Shown here in pieces: positions 1 through 8,812 of a stretch of DNA of 64,000 nucleotides. Position 1 is the stretch's first letter; each line of letters begins with the position of its first letter. The stretch is from Luminiphilus sp051201685 (GTDB lineage Bacteria > Pseudomonadota > Gammaproteobacteria > Pseudomonadales > Halieaceae): assembly GCF_051201685.1 (NCBI RefSeq), contig NZ_CP179213.1, positions 2,976,001-3,040,000 of the forward strand, in the 5' to 3' direction. The translations under genes were made by a program, and so were the position numbers. The notes under the pieces were generated by a model. It was not told the DNA's origin. It made no database searches and worked only from the letters and a program-made list of their open reading frames with translations.

Positions 1-2
1 CC

Positions 3-707
3 AGCTCCAGAGATTTTTACATTTGTGAATTTCCCAAGTCGGGCGTGACCTTTCTCACCGTTCTAATTGCAAACGCGCTGCTTATTGCCAACGGGTACAG
101 AGCTAGGGCCACTTTTGCCTCAGTCCGCAATTATATTGCTGACCTGTGTGTTGGCGAGCAAGTCACATCCCACACCTTCCAAGACCCGCCGACCAGATTT
201 TATAAAATACACTCGGTATTTTCGCCTCAGTTTATCCATAGCCTTTACCTTGTTAGGCATCCGGTCGATGTCATGGCCAGTAATCTACGCTACGCCATTG
301 GCAGGGGCTGGTGGCAATCCGATAATACTGAGGACTTCTTGGATCATCCCATACTGGGCATAGAAGCGTGGAAGCGGCACGTTCAGGGGTGGCTGGTAGA
401 TAATAGCTTTGCATCAGATGTAATTTTTATCCATCTCTTGCGCTACGAAGATCTGGTTGCAAACAGCGAGAAGGAGTTGCGTGCCATAGACGCAAACTTT
501 GGGTGGCAATTGCCCGAAGACGCCATCACTGGGGCAGTGGAAGCTGCCTCAAGAGAGAATATGCGTATTCAAGAAGCAACTTACCGCCAGCACAACCCCA
601 ATCATCAATTTGAATTTGTTTCTCCGTCCGGGTCTGAGGTGGCGCCCGGCTTTCGCCAGCGAATTATGACTTGCTGCGACAAAGAACTGCAGCTGCTGGG
701 TTATTGA
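3..707 (+). CDS. Sulfotransferase domain protein, 5' end missing
   Basis: Likely transfers a sulfuryl group from PAPS to an unknown acceptor. The reading frame is open to the left edge of the window, so the first residues are missing. The residues before the first possible start (GTG at 45) already include the PAPS 5'-phosphosulfate loop, read as FPKSGVTFL, so that GTG is not the true start. The second PAPS element is also visible: an Arg-Asp-Ser pattern in RHPVDVMASNLRYAIG, which fits the 3'-phosphate site. A Trp-rich acceptor region and a C-terminal basic segment follow. The gene converges on the efflux operon. The acceptor (sugar, lipid or protein) cannot be told from the sequence. Confidence 0.82.
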   Translation, partial: SSRDFYICEFPKSGVTFLTVLIANALLIANGYRARATFASVRNYIADLCVGEQVTSHTFQDPPTRFYKIHSVFSPQFIHSLYLVRHPVDVMASNLRYAIGRGWWQSDNTEDFLDHPILGIEAWKRHVQGWLVDNSFASDVIFIHLLRYEDLVANSEKELRAIDANFGWQLPEDAITGAVEAASRENMRIQEATYRQHNPNHQFEFVSPSGSEVAPGFRQRIMTCCDKELQLLGY

Positions 708-796
708 GTTATCGCCCAACGCCCAGTAAGCAGGGCCGTAGAATCCAGCCTCGTAGCTTCACACCACGCTACGTTAATGAAACCCTAGCGCGACGC

Positions 797-3700
797 TCAA
801 TGCGCTGTCGTAACGACCGAAGAATCAGTGGCTGTAGAGACTTTGCCTCCCCCCAGCAGTCGCTTTAGCAAACCCGTTACATCATCTCCAACCAAATACA
901 ACGCTGGAACCAAAACAAGGGTCACGCCGGTGGCAAATAAAACGCCAAATGCCAAGGATGTGACCATGGGAATCAAAAACTGAGCCTGAACGCTTGTCTC
1001 AGACATGATAGGCAGCAGCCCCACGAATGTGGTCAAAGACGTCAGAATGATGGGGCGAAACCGATCCTCTGCCCCTTGCAACAACGCATCCCAAAGTTCG
1101 TAGCCTTGCTCGCGCAAGTGGTTAATACGATCAATAAGCACTAGATTGTCGTTGACCACAACGCCAGCGCAGGCAATAACACCCATCATGGAAAAGATAC
1201 TGACTTCCCAGTCGAGCAAGGCGTGACCGAAGATGGCGCCCATGATGCCAAACGGGATGGCGGTCAATACCAAAAAGGGCTGCCAATAGGATTTGAAAGC
1301 AATCGCCATAAGGCCAAAGATGACCAGCATGGCCAGCCCCATGAACATCAGCATAGCGCTCTTAAATTCGGTCTCTTCCTGAAGTTCTCCGTCTAAATTC
1401 AGCTCCAAGCCCGGGTACTCTTGCTGCCACAAAGGCAGTTTATTGACGACAATACCGTCCACCACCGCACGAGGGCTGGCACCATCGGCCCGAACGTCCG
1501 CGCCAATCTCTAAGGTGCGCATGCGGTTTAAACGCTCTAACTTCTGATACCCCGGTTCAATGCGATATGTTGCCACGACCCCAAACGGCACCTCCTTGCC
1601 GGTAGGTGTGCGAATGTACATTTCGTCGAGGTTAGCTAGTGAACGCCGCTCGCTCTCGGGATAACGAACCATGACCTTAACGTCCTCACGACCCCTTGGA
1701 ATACGTTGCGCCTCTGCACCATAAAACGCCTGCCGAACCTGCTTCGCGACACTCGCCAGCGTCACGCCCAACGCCTCCGCTGCAGGCTTAAGGTCTAGCA
1801 CCACCTCATCCCGGGGTGAATCAAAGCTATCGCTGACATCGAAAACGCCCGGATAAGCGAGCAAAGCCGCTCGTACTCTGGGTGCCAAATCTTCCAAATC
1901 TTGTGTGTCACGCGACGCGAACAGCAGTTTAATCTGCTTGCCCGGATCTTGAATGGTAAAGTCCATTCGAATTTCTTTCGCTTGGGGCACCGGACCTACG
2001 AGGTCGCGAAACTCCAGAGCAAGCTGTTCTGTATCGACGCTCTCTGACACCGTACCAATCTCAATATTAATTTTATTGTCATTGGTGGTCGCCGAGACAT
2101 GGCTGATAGCAGGCGTCACGAAAAATTCGGGGCGCGCATTCCAATCTGACTTTAAAACTTGCGCCGCCGCGACCATGCGATCTCGCAACGCCACGGCATC
2201 GGAATAAGGTCCGCCCTCAGGCATTTCAACTGAGGCTACAACATAATCACTATTTACCTTTGGAAAAAACGCTGAGCGCACCCAACCACCACCGTAGAGC
2301 GCAATGCTCATGGAGAAGGCGACCAAGAAGACACCCGCCGCCGCGTAGTGGTGACTCAAGGCCCAACGAAGAAACGGTCTGTAGCGATACCTCGCAAACC
2401 AAACCATGCCTGATGCACAAGCCTGCCTCCAAGCTGCAAGGCGCTGCATGACTCGTGTTTTAGGTTCTTTTTCAGGGCCTAAATGCGCCAAGTGTGCAGG
2501 CAAAATCAGCAGACATTCGACCAGAGAAAATGCGAGGGCAAGGAGCACAACAACGGGAATCGATCGCGCAGCCGTTGACCAATCTCCGGGGAGTAGCAGC
2601 ATGGGCACAAAGAAAATCATGGTACTGATAACAGCGAACATCACCGGTTTAAAAACGCCCCTGACACCTAGCAGTGCACCGACGTGACCCCGTTCGCCGC
2701 GTGCTTGGTGAGTGTGAATGGACTCCCCTACGATAATGGCGTCGTCAACCACAATTCCAAGGACTAGGAGAAAGGCAAACAGGGAAATCATGTTGAGACT
2801 TATCCCGGTGAACTGCAGCATGAACAGGGTTCCCAGAAAGGCTACGGCGATTCCACTACCCACCCAAAATGCCAACTTAGGCCTCAAAAACAACACCAAG
2901 ACCGCCGCCACTAACAGCAAACCACCGATACCGTTTTCCAGGAGTGTTGTCACCCGCCCGCGAAAAGGCTTAGAAATGTCCCTCCAAATGGTTAGGTTAA
3001 CCCCCGGCGGCAAGCTGAGCTGCTGCTCAGCCACCCAATCTTTGACGACTTGATTAGTTTTGAGCACATCCGGGTTGGAGGTCACATAGACTCGAAGCCC
3101 CAACGCGGGACTGTCGTCGAAAGTGACATTGAGATCTAAATCCACAAAGCCGTCTTCGATAATGGCCACGTCACCCAGAAGCAATTCCGTCCCGTCTGTT
3201 TGCGTCAGTAGTGTGATGCGCTCAAAATCTGCTCTGCCGTATGCTTGGCCGCGAGTTTGTACCCGAACATCACCTTCCTGAGTTTTTATCGCGCCTGCGG
3301 GAAGGTTGAGGGAGGTCCCCTGAATCGCCGCAACCACCTGATCAAAAGTAAGCCCGTACCGCCGCAGCATGGTCTCAGAGATATTGATGGAAACTTCATA
3401 GGGTCGCGCCGTAATGAGATCGACCATAGACACCCACGGCTGTCTGGCGAGGTCATCCCTTAAAGATTCACCCAACTCTTTGAGCTCGTATTCGTCTAAG
3501 TCCCCCGCAAGCTGTACCACCGTCATCAAATGGCGATAGGTAATTTCGGTGACAATGGGTCGCTCTGCATCAGCGGGGAAGCTATTGATGGCATCAACCC
3601 GCGTCTTAATATCAGAGGTCAATCGCTGCATGGGATAATTCTGCGTGGCCTCAACCATCACCGTGCCAAGCCCCTGTACCGCCGTCGAGCGAATTTCCTT

Positions 3701-3934
3701 GATGCCGTTTAAATCGTGTATCGCCTCTTCAATACGGACCGAAATTTGCTCTTCCACCTCCGCAGGACCCGCACCAGGAAATGGCATTGTTACGCTCACC
3801 TGGTTGATTTGAGCGGTAGGAAAAAACTGCTTATCGAGGCTAGGGGTCGTCAGGACACCGCCAATGATCAAAAGCAGCATCAGCAGGTTGGCGGCGATAG
3901 GGTTTTTGATCATCCAGCTCAAAGGACCGTGCAT
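797..3934 (-). CDS. RND-family efflux pump permease (AcrB/MexB-like)
   Basis: Inner-membrane proton antiporter that exports drugs or other toxic compounds through a tripartite complex. The length of 1045 residues is normal for the HAE/AcrB family. There is an N-terminal transmembrane helix (about 11-31), a large periplasmic porter domain, a TM2-TM6 block from about 335, then a second porter domain and TM block. The paired Asp of TM4 needed for proton relay is present at about residues 397-398 (GIVVDDAIIVGE). The start is 2 bases after the adaptor stop, with a GGGGGA ribosome site inside the end of the adaptor gene, so the two are co-translated. No outer-membrane channel gene is adjacent, so a TolC-like partner encoded elsewhere is inferred. 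Substrates are unknown. Confidence 0.93.
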   Translation of the reverse strand: MHGPLSWMIKNPIAANLLMLLLIIGGVLTTPSLDKQFFPTAQINQVSVTMPFPGAGPAEVEEQISVRIEEAIHDLNGIKEIRSTAVQGLGTVMVEATQNYPMQRLTSDIKTRVDAINSFPADAERPIVTEITYRHLMTVVQLAGDLDEYELKELGESLRDDLARQPWVSMVDLITARPYEVSINISETMLRRYGLTFDQVVAAIQGTSLNLPAGAIKTQEGDVRVQTRGQAYGRADFERITLLTQTDGTELLLGDVAIIEDGFVDLDLNVTFDDSPALGLRVYVTSNPDVLKTNQVVKDWVAEQQLSLPPGVNLTIWRDISKPFRGRVTTLLENGIGGLLLVAAVLVLFLRPKLAFWVGSGIAVAFLGTLFMLQFTGISLNMISLFAFLLVLGIVVDDAIIVGESIHTHQARGERGHVGALLGVRGVFKPVMFAVISTMIFFVPMLLLPGDWSTAARSIPVVVLLALAFSLVECLLILPAHLAHLGPEKEPKTRVMQRLAAWRQACASGMVWFARYRYRPFLRWALSHHYAAAGVFLVAFSMSIALYGGGWVRSAFFPKVNSDYVVASVEMPEGGPYSDAVALRDRMVAAAQVLKSDWNARPEFFVTPAISHVSATTNDNKINIEIGTVSESVDTEQLALEFRDLVGPVPQAKEIRMDFTIQDPGKQIKLLFASRDTQDLEDLAPRVRAALLAYPGVFDVSDSFDSPRDEVVLDLKPAAEALGVTLASVAKQVRQAFYGAEAQRIPRGREDVKVMVRYPESERRSLANLDEMYIRTPTGKEVPFGVVATYRIEPGYQKLERLNRMRTLEIGADVRADGASPRAVVDGIVVNKLPLWQQEYPGLELNLDGELQEETEFKSAMLMFMGLAMLVIFGLMAIAFKSYWQPFLVLTAIPFGIMGAIFGHALLDWEVSIFSMMGVIACAGVVVNDNLVLIDRINHLREQGYELWDALLQGAEDRFRPIILTSLTTFVGLLPIMSETSVQAQFLIPMVTSLAFGVLFATGVTLVLVPALYLVGDDVTGLLKRLLGGGKVSTATDSSVVTTAH

Positions 3935-3936
3935 AA

Positions 3937-5154
3937 CTAGCTATCCCCCAAAGCAACAGCAGTCCCAGAAACCTCAACAGTGAGGCCTGCAACCAACAGT
4001 CCTGTCTGAGCGCGAACAACGCGGCTTCCCAGAGTGAGACCAGAGACCCAAGCCCACTGCTCGGTCCGGCGTTGTACCGTCACAGACTGGCGATCAAGCT
4101 TGTCGCCTTTGCCAACGACCAAGACGGTGTTGTCCGAGCGCAGCGCTGACGCCGGTAATTGCACCAAGTCAGGCATTGGGGGGGTGGGTATTTCAGCTCG
4201 AACAAACATACCTGGCGTTAGTGGGGGGCGCCCCGAGGCTGCTGAGTCAAAAGGCTGCAGCACCTCAGCAATAGCATTGACTGTTCTGGACTGCCTATCT
4301 ACCACCGCCTGAACCCTTTTAATTTGAGCCTGCCACTGCCACTCGCGTCCGCCAAAATCAGTGCTAAGTGTGACCGGAGTAGCCAAAGCCACATTGGCAT
4401 TCATCGGCAATTTTAGTGCCGCCAGCTGACTGTCATTTAAGGGTAAGGCGACATCAACGATATCGGTCGCGTAAATTTCGGCGACCGCCGTCCCGGGTGC
4501 AATATACTGCCCTAGATCTACGCGTTTAGATTCAATGCGACCACTAAAAGGCGCCCGAATCTCGGTTCTAGACAGCGCTAATTGGGCGGCGGACAAATCT
4601 GCCACCGCCGCCTTCAATGCCGCCTCAGCGGCTTTCATCTGCGGCTGCCGCAGGAACAATGCGTTGGCTTCAACGGTCCCTAGCTCGCGCCATTCACGCT
4701 TCGCTTGCCGGTTTCTGCCGCGCTCCTCGGCAAGTCGCTGCTCTGCCGCAGCGACTTGCGACTCAGCCCTAGCGATCGCAAACTCGTAGTCTGCTTGCTC
4801 AAGCTGCAGTAGCGTGTCGCCCGCATCAAAAAACGCACCTTCTTCAAATTGGCCTGCTACCGTCGCTACTTTGCCCGCGACCTCGGCCACTAAGCTGATC
4901 CGCCGTCGCGCCTCAACAGTGCCCTGTGTGTTTACCGCTAGAGAAATTGCCGAAGGCTGAGCGTAGAGCACCGATACCACAGGCCTTAGAGGTTCTGGGG
5001 GCACGTTGGCCACGGGCGCTGGCTTTCCGGTCAGAACCAGGCCCGAAACCAGCAGGCCCATGCCTGTGATCAATGCAGCAATCAGAAACTTTTTAATTGT
5101 CAGGCGTTGCCGGCCTGGGCTCTGCGTAGAGTTTGTTGTCACTATCATTACCAT
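3937..5154 (-). CDS. RND efflux periplasmic adaptor (membrane fusion protein)
   Basis: Periplasmic adaptor that links the RND permease to an outer-membrane channel. The 405-residue protein has a basic N-terminus and one membrane anchor (about residues 24-44). It continues with a lipoyl half-motif, an Ala/Glu/Arg-rich alpha-helical hairpin (about 110-190), the second lipoyl half containing IRAPFSGRIESK, and beta-barrel and membrane-proximal domains. This is the HlyD/MexA order. It is the first gene of the two-gene operon. Its upstream region carries a perfect 9-bp inverted repeat (5175-5199), a candidate operator. Two Met codons (residues 1 and 3) could each be the start, and neither has a strong ribosome site. 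Confidence 0.9.
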   Translation of the reverse strand: MVMIVTTNSTQSPGRQRLTIKKFLIAALITGMGLLVSGLVLTGKPAPVANVPPEPLRPVVSVLYAQPSAISLAVNTQGTVEARRRISLVAEVAGKVATVAGQFEEGAFFDAGDTLLQLEQADYEFAIARAESQVAAAEQRLAEERGRNRQAKREWRELGTVEANALFLRQPQMKAAEAALKAAVADLSAAQLALSRTEIRAPFSGRIESKRVDLGQYIAPGTAVAEIYATDIVDVALPLNDSQLAALKLPMNANVALATPVTLSTDFGGREWQWQAQIKRVQAVVDRQSRTVNAIAEVLQPFDSAASGRPPLTPGMFVRAEIPTPPMPDLVQLPASALRSDNTVLVVGKGDKLDRQSVTVQRRTEQWAWVSGLTLGSRVVRAQTGLLVAGLTVEVSGTAVALGDS

Positions 5155-5174
5155 CGCTAAATATGTGTACCGAT

Positions 5175-5199
5175 AAACAAAGCGCGCATTGCTTTGTTT
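5175..5199. promoter_or_regulatory. Perfect 9-bp palindrome upstream of the efflux operon (candidate operator)
   Basis: The arms AAACAAAGC and GCTTTGTTT are perfect inverted repeats around a 7-base centre (GCGCATT). The site lies about 20 bases upstream of the adaptor start, where the promoter of the leftward operon should be. Its size fits a TetR/AcrR-type operator. The nearest regulator is the TetR-family gene at 6060, but that link is inference. The site could also be a weak hairpin. Confidence 0.45.
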
Positions 5200-5361
5200 T
5201 TAACACCACTTATACGCACCCATCAGGGATTTACGTCTGTTAAAAATTAACTAATTTTTTAGAAAGTATTTTCTAATTACAAAGGCGATTCTTGCCGGGT
5301 TGGGTATGCAAGCACACCGCTTACACCCTTTAAGTTAATGTTTAAAACGGAGAGATTTATC

Positions 5362-5883
5362 ATGGCTGACACTAAAGCTACCCCTAAAGCACGCAAGACA
5401 CCGGCCAAGAAGTCTGTTGCGAGCAAGAAAATTGCGCCCAAGAAAGCCGCTGCTAAAAAACCAGCTGCCAAGAAGGCACCCGCCAAGGCTGCAACAGCGA
5501 AAACACGCGCCAAGCGCCCAGCTGCTGCTAGCAAAGCCGCTTCTCGTGATCTACGCGCCGTGGCTGTTGAAACCAGTCGCAATGCACTGCGCGCTGGTCT
5601 GGGCGTTTACGGCATGGCCTACGATCAAATGCTCGAGCAACTGGAAATGTTACAAAGCCAGGTAGACGATGCCCAGGGCAAGCTCAATGAGCGTCGCAAG
5701 CAAGCTGAAGCTGTTTACGAAACTCTCGTAAAGCGCGGCACCGCTGTCGAAAAAGATGCTCTTAAAGCCTTCGAAGATCTGGAGCTAGACGCTCTCACCG
5801 ACCGAACCATGCTCGACGAGCAAATGAGCAAGGCTAAAGCGCGATTTGATGATCTGCGCGCTAAGGTGACCAAAACTGCATAA
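5362..5883 (+). CDS. Phasin-like protein with N-terminal histone-H1-like Lys/Ala tail
   Basis: The likely start is ATG 5362 behind ACGGAGAG; an in-frame ATG 24 bases upstream lacks a ribosome site. The 173-residue product has two parts. Residues 1 to about 60 are a Lys/Ala/Pro tail with repeated AAAKKPAAKK-type units like histone H1 or the tails of PhaF and AlgP. Residues about 65-173 are a helical, coiled-coil domain with an AGLGVYGMAYDQ segment and a later LVKRGTAVEKDA segment, which recall the PhaF/PhaI granule-associated family. In Pseudomonas PhaF, as I remember it, the basic tail is C-terminal, so the order here is reversed. A role in binding PHA granules or DNA is inferred. A strong terminator follows. 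Confidence 0.6.
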   Translation: MADTKATPKARKTPAKKSVASKKIAPKKAAAKKPAAKKAPAKAATAKTRAKRPAAASKAASRDLRAVAVETSRNALRAGLGVYGMAYDQMLEQLEMLQSQVDDAQGKLNERRKQAEAVYETLVKRGTAVEKDALKAFEDLELDALTDRTMLDEQMSKAKARFDDLRAKVTKTA

Positions 5884-5903
5884 ACCCAGTCCTGCAGAGT
5901 TCA

Positions 5904-5927
5904 GGGAGGCGCTGCCTCCCTTTTTTT
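5904..5927 (+). terminator. Rho-independent terminator after the phasin-like gene
   Basis: A 7-bp GC-rich stem (GGGAGGC / GCCTCCC) with a 3-base loop is followed directly by seven T. It starts 20 bases after the stop at 5883 and is a textbook intrinsic terminator. Confidence 0.92.
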
Positions 5928-6059
5928 GGCTTAAAAATCGCCGACTTCCAGCGACTCAGCGATCAAAAACTCGGCGCCAGCACAGGGCCGGAGCGGACTC
6001 CGCTGAACAGCTAAGGTAAGCTGCCTGTCATACTTCTTGGCAAGCCTTAGGAGCCTGCT

Positions 6060-6743
6060 GTGACTGTGAAGACCCCAGAACACATTCTAGAAACCACGAG
6101 GTCTCTGTTTAACGCTCGCGGAGAGGGCTCAGTGACGGCCTCTGACGTCGCACTGGAGTTGGGGATCAGCACGGGTAACCTTTACTACCATTTCAAAGGC
6201 AAAGAAGCGCTACATCTTGCGCTCTTCGCCAAAATGCAGCGAGAAATGGTTGTTCTCATGGGGCCTGCCGTTCAGCCTCCGGGATTGTTTACCGGCGATC
6301 GGTCGACTACTTCCATAGAAACCAGCTGGCTGTTCCTGACCGTCATTTTAGAAAAAATGCTGAAATATCGCTATTTGTATGAGAATCCCCGTGGTGTCAT
6401 GGCGCGCTTTACTGACATAGATCGCGGCTTTCGACGGTTACTAAGAATGAAACAGAAAGTTTGCGGAAACATAGCCGAAGAACTTATTCCGATTGCTGGC
6501 AGAGACACAGACCCCCAATTAGCGACAGTCACTAATACGATGACACTGTGCATGAACTGCTGGCTTAGTTACGACCCCATACTCAACCCTCAAGATCCCG
6601 AAGCTTTGTTAGTTCACCGCGGCGTTCTACAAATCTTGTCTCACTGCGCACCCTACCTCGGGAATGAACAACGCAACTTCTACAATATTTGCGAGCAACT
6701 TTACCAACAAATGGTCGACGAGGAGGCCACCCCACTGGACTGA
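6060..6743 (+). CDS. TetR/AcrR-family transcriptional regulator
   Basis: DNA-binding repressor of 227 residues. The N-terminal helix-turn-helix is clear: residues about 22-50 read SDVALELGISTGNLYYHFKG, the hallmark of the family. The C-terminal ligand domain has the helical layout of the TetR C-terminal domain often found with LYYHF-type HTHs (PF13972 from memory). The start is GTG 6060 with TAGGAG at a good distance; no in-frame ATG lies near. It stands between the phasin-like gene and the peroxiredoxin on the same strand and could control either, or the efflux operon. The ligand is unknown. Confidence 0.86.
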   Translation: MTVKTPEHILETTRSLFNARGEGSVTASDVALELGISTGNLYYHFKGKEALHLALFAKMQREMVVLMGPAVQPPGLFTGDRSTTSIETSWLFLTVILEKMLKYRYLYENPRGVMARFTDIDRGFRRLLRMKQKVCGNIAEELIPIAGRDTDPQLATVTNTMTLCMNCWLSYDPILNPQDPEALLVHRGVLQILSHCAPYLGNEQRNFYNICEQLYQQMVDEEATPLD

Positions 6744-6796
6744 TCCGCCGGTATACGTTACAAAACACGCCCGTTTTATTTATTCAGGAAAATCCT

Positions 6797-7276
6797 ATGA
6801 CAATTGCAATCGGCGATACCATCCCTGCAGCCAATCTCATGGTGATGGGCGAAAGTGGCCCAGGCGGCGTAACCACCAGCGAACTGTTCGATGGAAAAAA
6901 AGTACTTCTTTTTGCCGTGCCCGGAGCATTCACCCCCGGCTGTTCCATGACTCACCTACCCGGCTACGTAGCCCATGCCGATCAAATCAAAGCCGCCGGC
7001 ATAGATAGCATCATCTGTTTGTCAGTTAACGATGCCTTTGTCATGGGAGCTTGGGGCGAGGCACACAATGCCGACCACATAACAATGCTGGCTGACGGTA
7101 ATGGTGAGCTCACCAGCAAGCTTGGTTTAGAGCTTGATGGCAGCGGATTTGGGCTGGGCACACGTTCGCAACGCTATGCCATGGTTGTCGACAACGGCAC
7201 TGTGACGCACCTCAACATCGAAGAAGGTCCCGGTGTGGACGTGAGTTCCGCTGAGACCATGCTAGCGCAGCTGTAA
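6797..7276 (+). CDS. Peroxiredoxin (Prx5/redoxin type)
   Basis: Thiol peroxidase that reduces hydrogen peroxide and organic hydroperoxides in the cytoplasm. The start is ATG 6797 behind CAGGAAA, giving 159 residues. The peroxidatic Cys is Cys49 in PGAFTPGCSMTHLPGY, the Prx5-type active-site loop, with the Pro and Thr that activate it. No C-terminal resolving Cys is evident, so it probably acts as a 1-Cys enzyme using glutathione or thioredoxin. No glutaredoxin domain is fused, unlike some relatives. Confidence 0.92.
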   Translation: MTIAIGDTIPAANLMVMGESGPGGVTTSELFDGKKVLLFAVPGAFTPGCSMTHLPGYVAHADQIKAAGIDSIICLSVNDAFVMGAWGEAHNADHITMLADGNGELTSKLGLELDGSGFGLGTRSQRYAMVVDNGTVTHLNIEEGPGVDVSSAETMLAQL

Positions 7277-7284
7277 ATCAGCCG

Positions 7285-7324
7285 TAGCCATCGTTCGGGA
7301 CGTTTACCACGCGAACGATGGCTA
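7285..7324. repeat. 13-bp perfect inverted repeat between convergent genes
   Basis: TAGCCATCGTTCG and its exact reverse complement surround a 14-base loop. The hairpin sits in the 85-base gap between two genes that end facing each other. There is no T-run on either side, so it is not a classic intrinsic terminator. It may act as a bidirectional transcription barrier or protect 3' ends. Confidence 0.7.
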
Positions 7325-7361
7325 TCTACGCAGCGTCATTGCCTTAATGATGCCCTCGTTG

Positions 7362-8741
7362 CTACTGCGGCAGCAGCCACCATAACCCCAACGACACTAC
7401 AAATGCTCCCACTAGGTTGAGCAGCAGACCCTCCCGAAACATTGTGCTTATAGCGACCCTGTCGGTACCGTAGATCACGGCGTTTGGGGCCGTCGCTACG
7501 GGCAACATAAAGGCGCAGCTGGCACTCATCGCGGCCGGCACCATCAGCAATAAAGGCTCCACTCCCGCGGCAATCGCAGCAGCGGCCAAGATTGGCATTA
7601 ACAGCGCCGTTGTCGCCGTATTGGAAGTGGCTTCGGTCATGAAAGTCACCGCAAGGCAGACGAACAGCAGCATGAGATAGATCGGCAAGTTAGCCAATGC
7701 CGCCAGAGCCTCGCCGGCGAACGCCGAGAGGCCCGACGCCACAAAAGCGCTCGCCAGGCAAATACCCCCTGCAAACAACAATAAAACCCCCCAAGGAATA
7801 CCGGCAGCTGTCTGCCAGGTAATCAGCGGCGCTCCTTCATCATCTCGTGACATAAATAAAACGATCACCGCCAAAAAGGCCACTGAAGCATCGTTGGCAC
7901 TAGGTACACCCAGCAGCTCTCGCCAGCCGCCAAAAGGCTGTGCCCGCGTCATCCACATAAAGGCTGTGACACCAAAGATCATGAAAACCCTTTTTTCAGC
8001 ACTGTGCCATGCCTTTGCATCGGGCAGGGTCACCTTGATTTTTTCAGGCAAAGATCGAGTCAACCAAAGCGCCGCAACGGCAATCATAGTCGCGACAATT
8101 GGCACCCCCCATGACATCCACTGGATAAAGCCAATGGTCAGCCCCGTTGTATCCTCGTACACCTGCATAAAAATTAAATTGGGCGGCGTACCAATCGGGG
8201 TCCCCATCCCCCCGATAGAACATGACCAAGCCAGGCCAAGTAACAGCGGTGCGGCCAAGCGCTCCTTCTGTTCGGCACTATCGAGAACCGCCAATGCAAC
8301 CGGCAGCAGCATCAACACAGTGGCAGTATTGGAAACCCACATGCTCAATACCGCACCCGAAACCATAAAACCCAGCACCAAACGACGGGGGCTGTCCGAC
8401 CCCACCAGGCGAATGACGCCTAGGGCTACCCGCTCATGGGCGCCGGTAGACTCCATCCCACGGGATAGAATAAAGGCGCCCAACAACAGTAAAATAAGGG
8501 GCGAGCCATAGGCAGCCCCCGTTTGAGCTGGGGTAAGCACCCCAAACATCGGCATCAAAGCAAGGGGTAATAAAGACGTAACGGGAATGGGTATGGGCTT
8601 GAAAATCCACCAGACTATGCACAAGGTGGCCGTCACTGACGTGACAACCATGTCCTGAGAAAGCCCGTAATGAAGCTCTAGCAATGCCATCAGGGCTGCC
8701 AGAATAAGGCCGGGAACAACGGATGTGTTTGGGTTTAGCAC
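7362..8741 (-). CDS. SLC13/DASS-type sodium:anion symporter
   Basis: Inner-membrane transporter of 459 residues, probably sodium-coupled uptake of dicarboxylates, sulfate or a similar anion. Most of the protein is hydrophobic and about eleven membrane segments can be counted. Both DASS signature repeats are visible: VSNTATV in the first half and EATSNTATTALLMPI in the second, followed by a PVATAPNAV loop. The start is GTG 8741 with only a weak ribosome site. The first membrane segment begins almost at once, so the N-terminus looks complete. It ends facing the peroxiredoxin gene across a strong hairpin. Substrate unknown. Confidence 0.85.
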   Translation of the reverse strand: MLNPNTSVVPGLILAALMALLELHYGLSQDMVVTSVTATLCIVWWIFKPIPIPVTSLLPLALMPMFGVLTPAQTGAAYGSPLILLLLGAFILSRGMESTGAHERVALGVIRLVGSDSPRRLVLGFMVSGAVLSMWVSNTATVLMLLPVALAVLDSAEQKERLAAPLLLGLAWSCSIGGMGTPIGTPPNLIFMQVYEDTTGLTIGFIQWMSWGVPIVATMIAVAALWLTRSLPEKIKVTLPDAKAWHSAEKRVFMIFGVTAFMWMTRAQPFGGWRELLGVPSANDASVAFLAVIVLFMSRDDEGAPLITWQTAAGIPWGVLLLFAGGICLASAFVASGLSAFAGEALAALANLPIYLMLLFVCLAVTFMTEATSNTATTALLMPILAAAAIAAGVEPLLLMVPAAMSASCAFMLPVATAPNAVIYGTDRVAISTMFREGLLLNLVGAFVVSLGLWWLLPQ

Positions 8742-8812
8742 TTTTTAATTTAAACGCCCGATTAACGAATACTCGATACTGAATCACAGCTAAGAAAGTG
8801 TAAACTCTCGCG

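Noticed and set aside
45..707. GTG at 45 as the start of the sulfotransferase gene
   Set aside because: The frame is open to the window edge and the PAPS-binding loop begins upstream of this codon, so the gene is simply cut off.
5277..5582. Hydrophobic reading frame opposite the Lys/Ala tail of the phasin-like gene
   Set aside because: AAG/GCC-rich codons give Leu/Gly/Ala on the other strand automatically, which mimics membrane helices.
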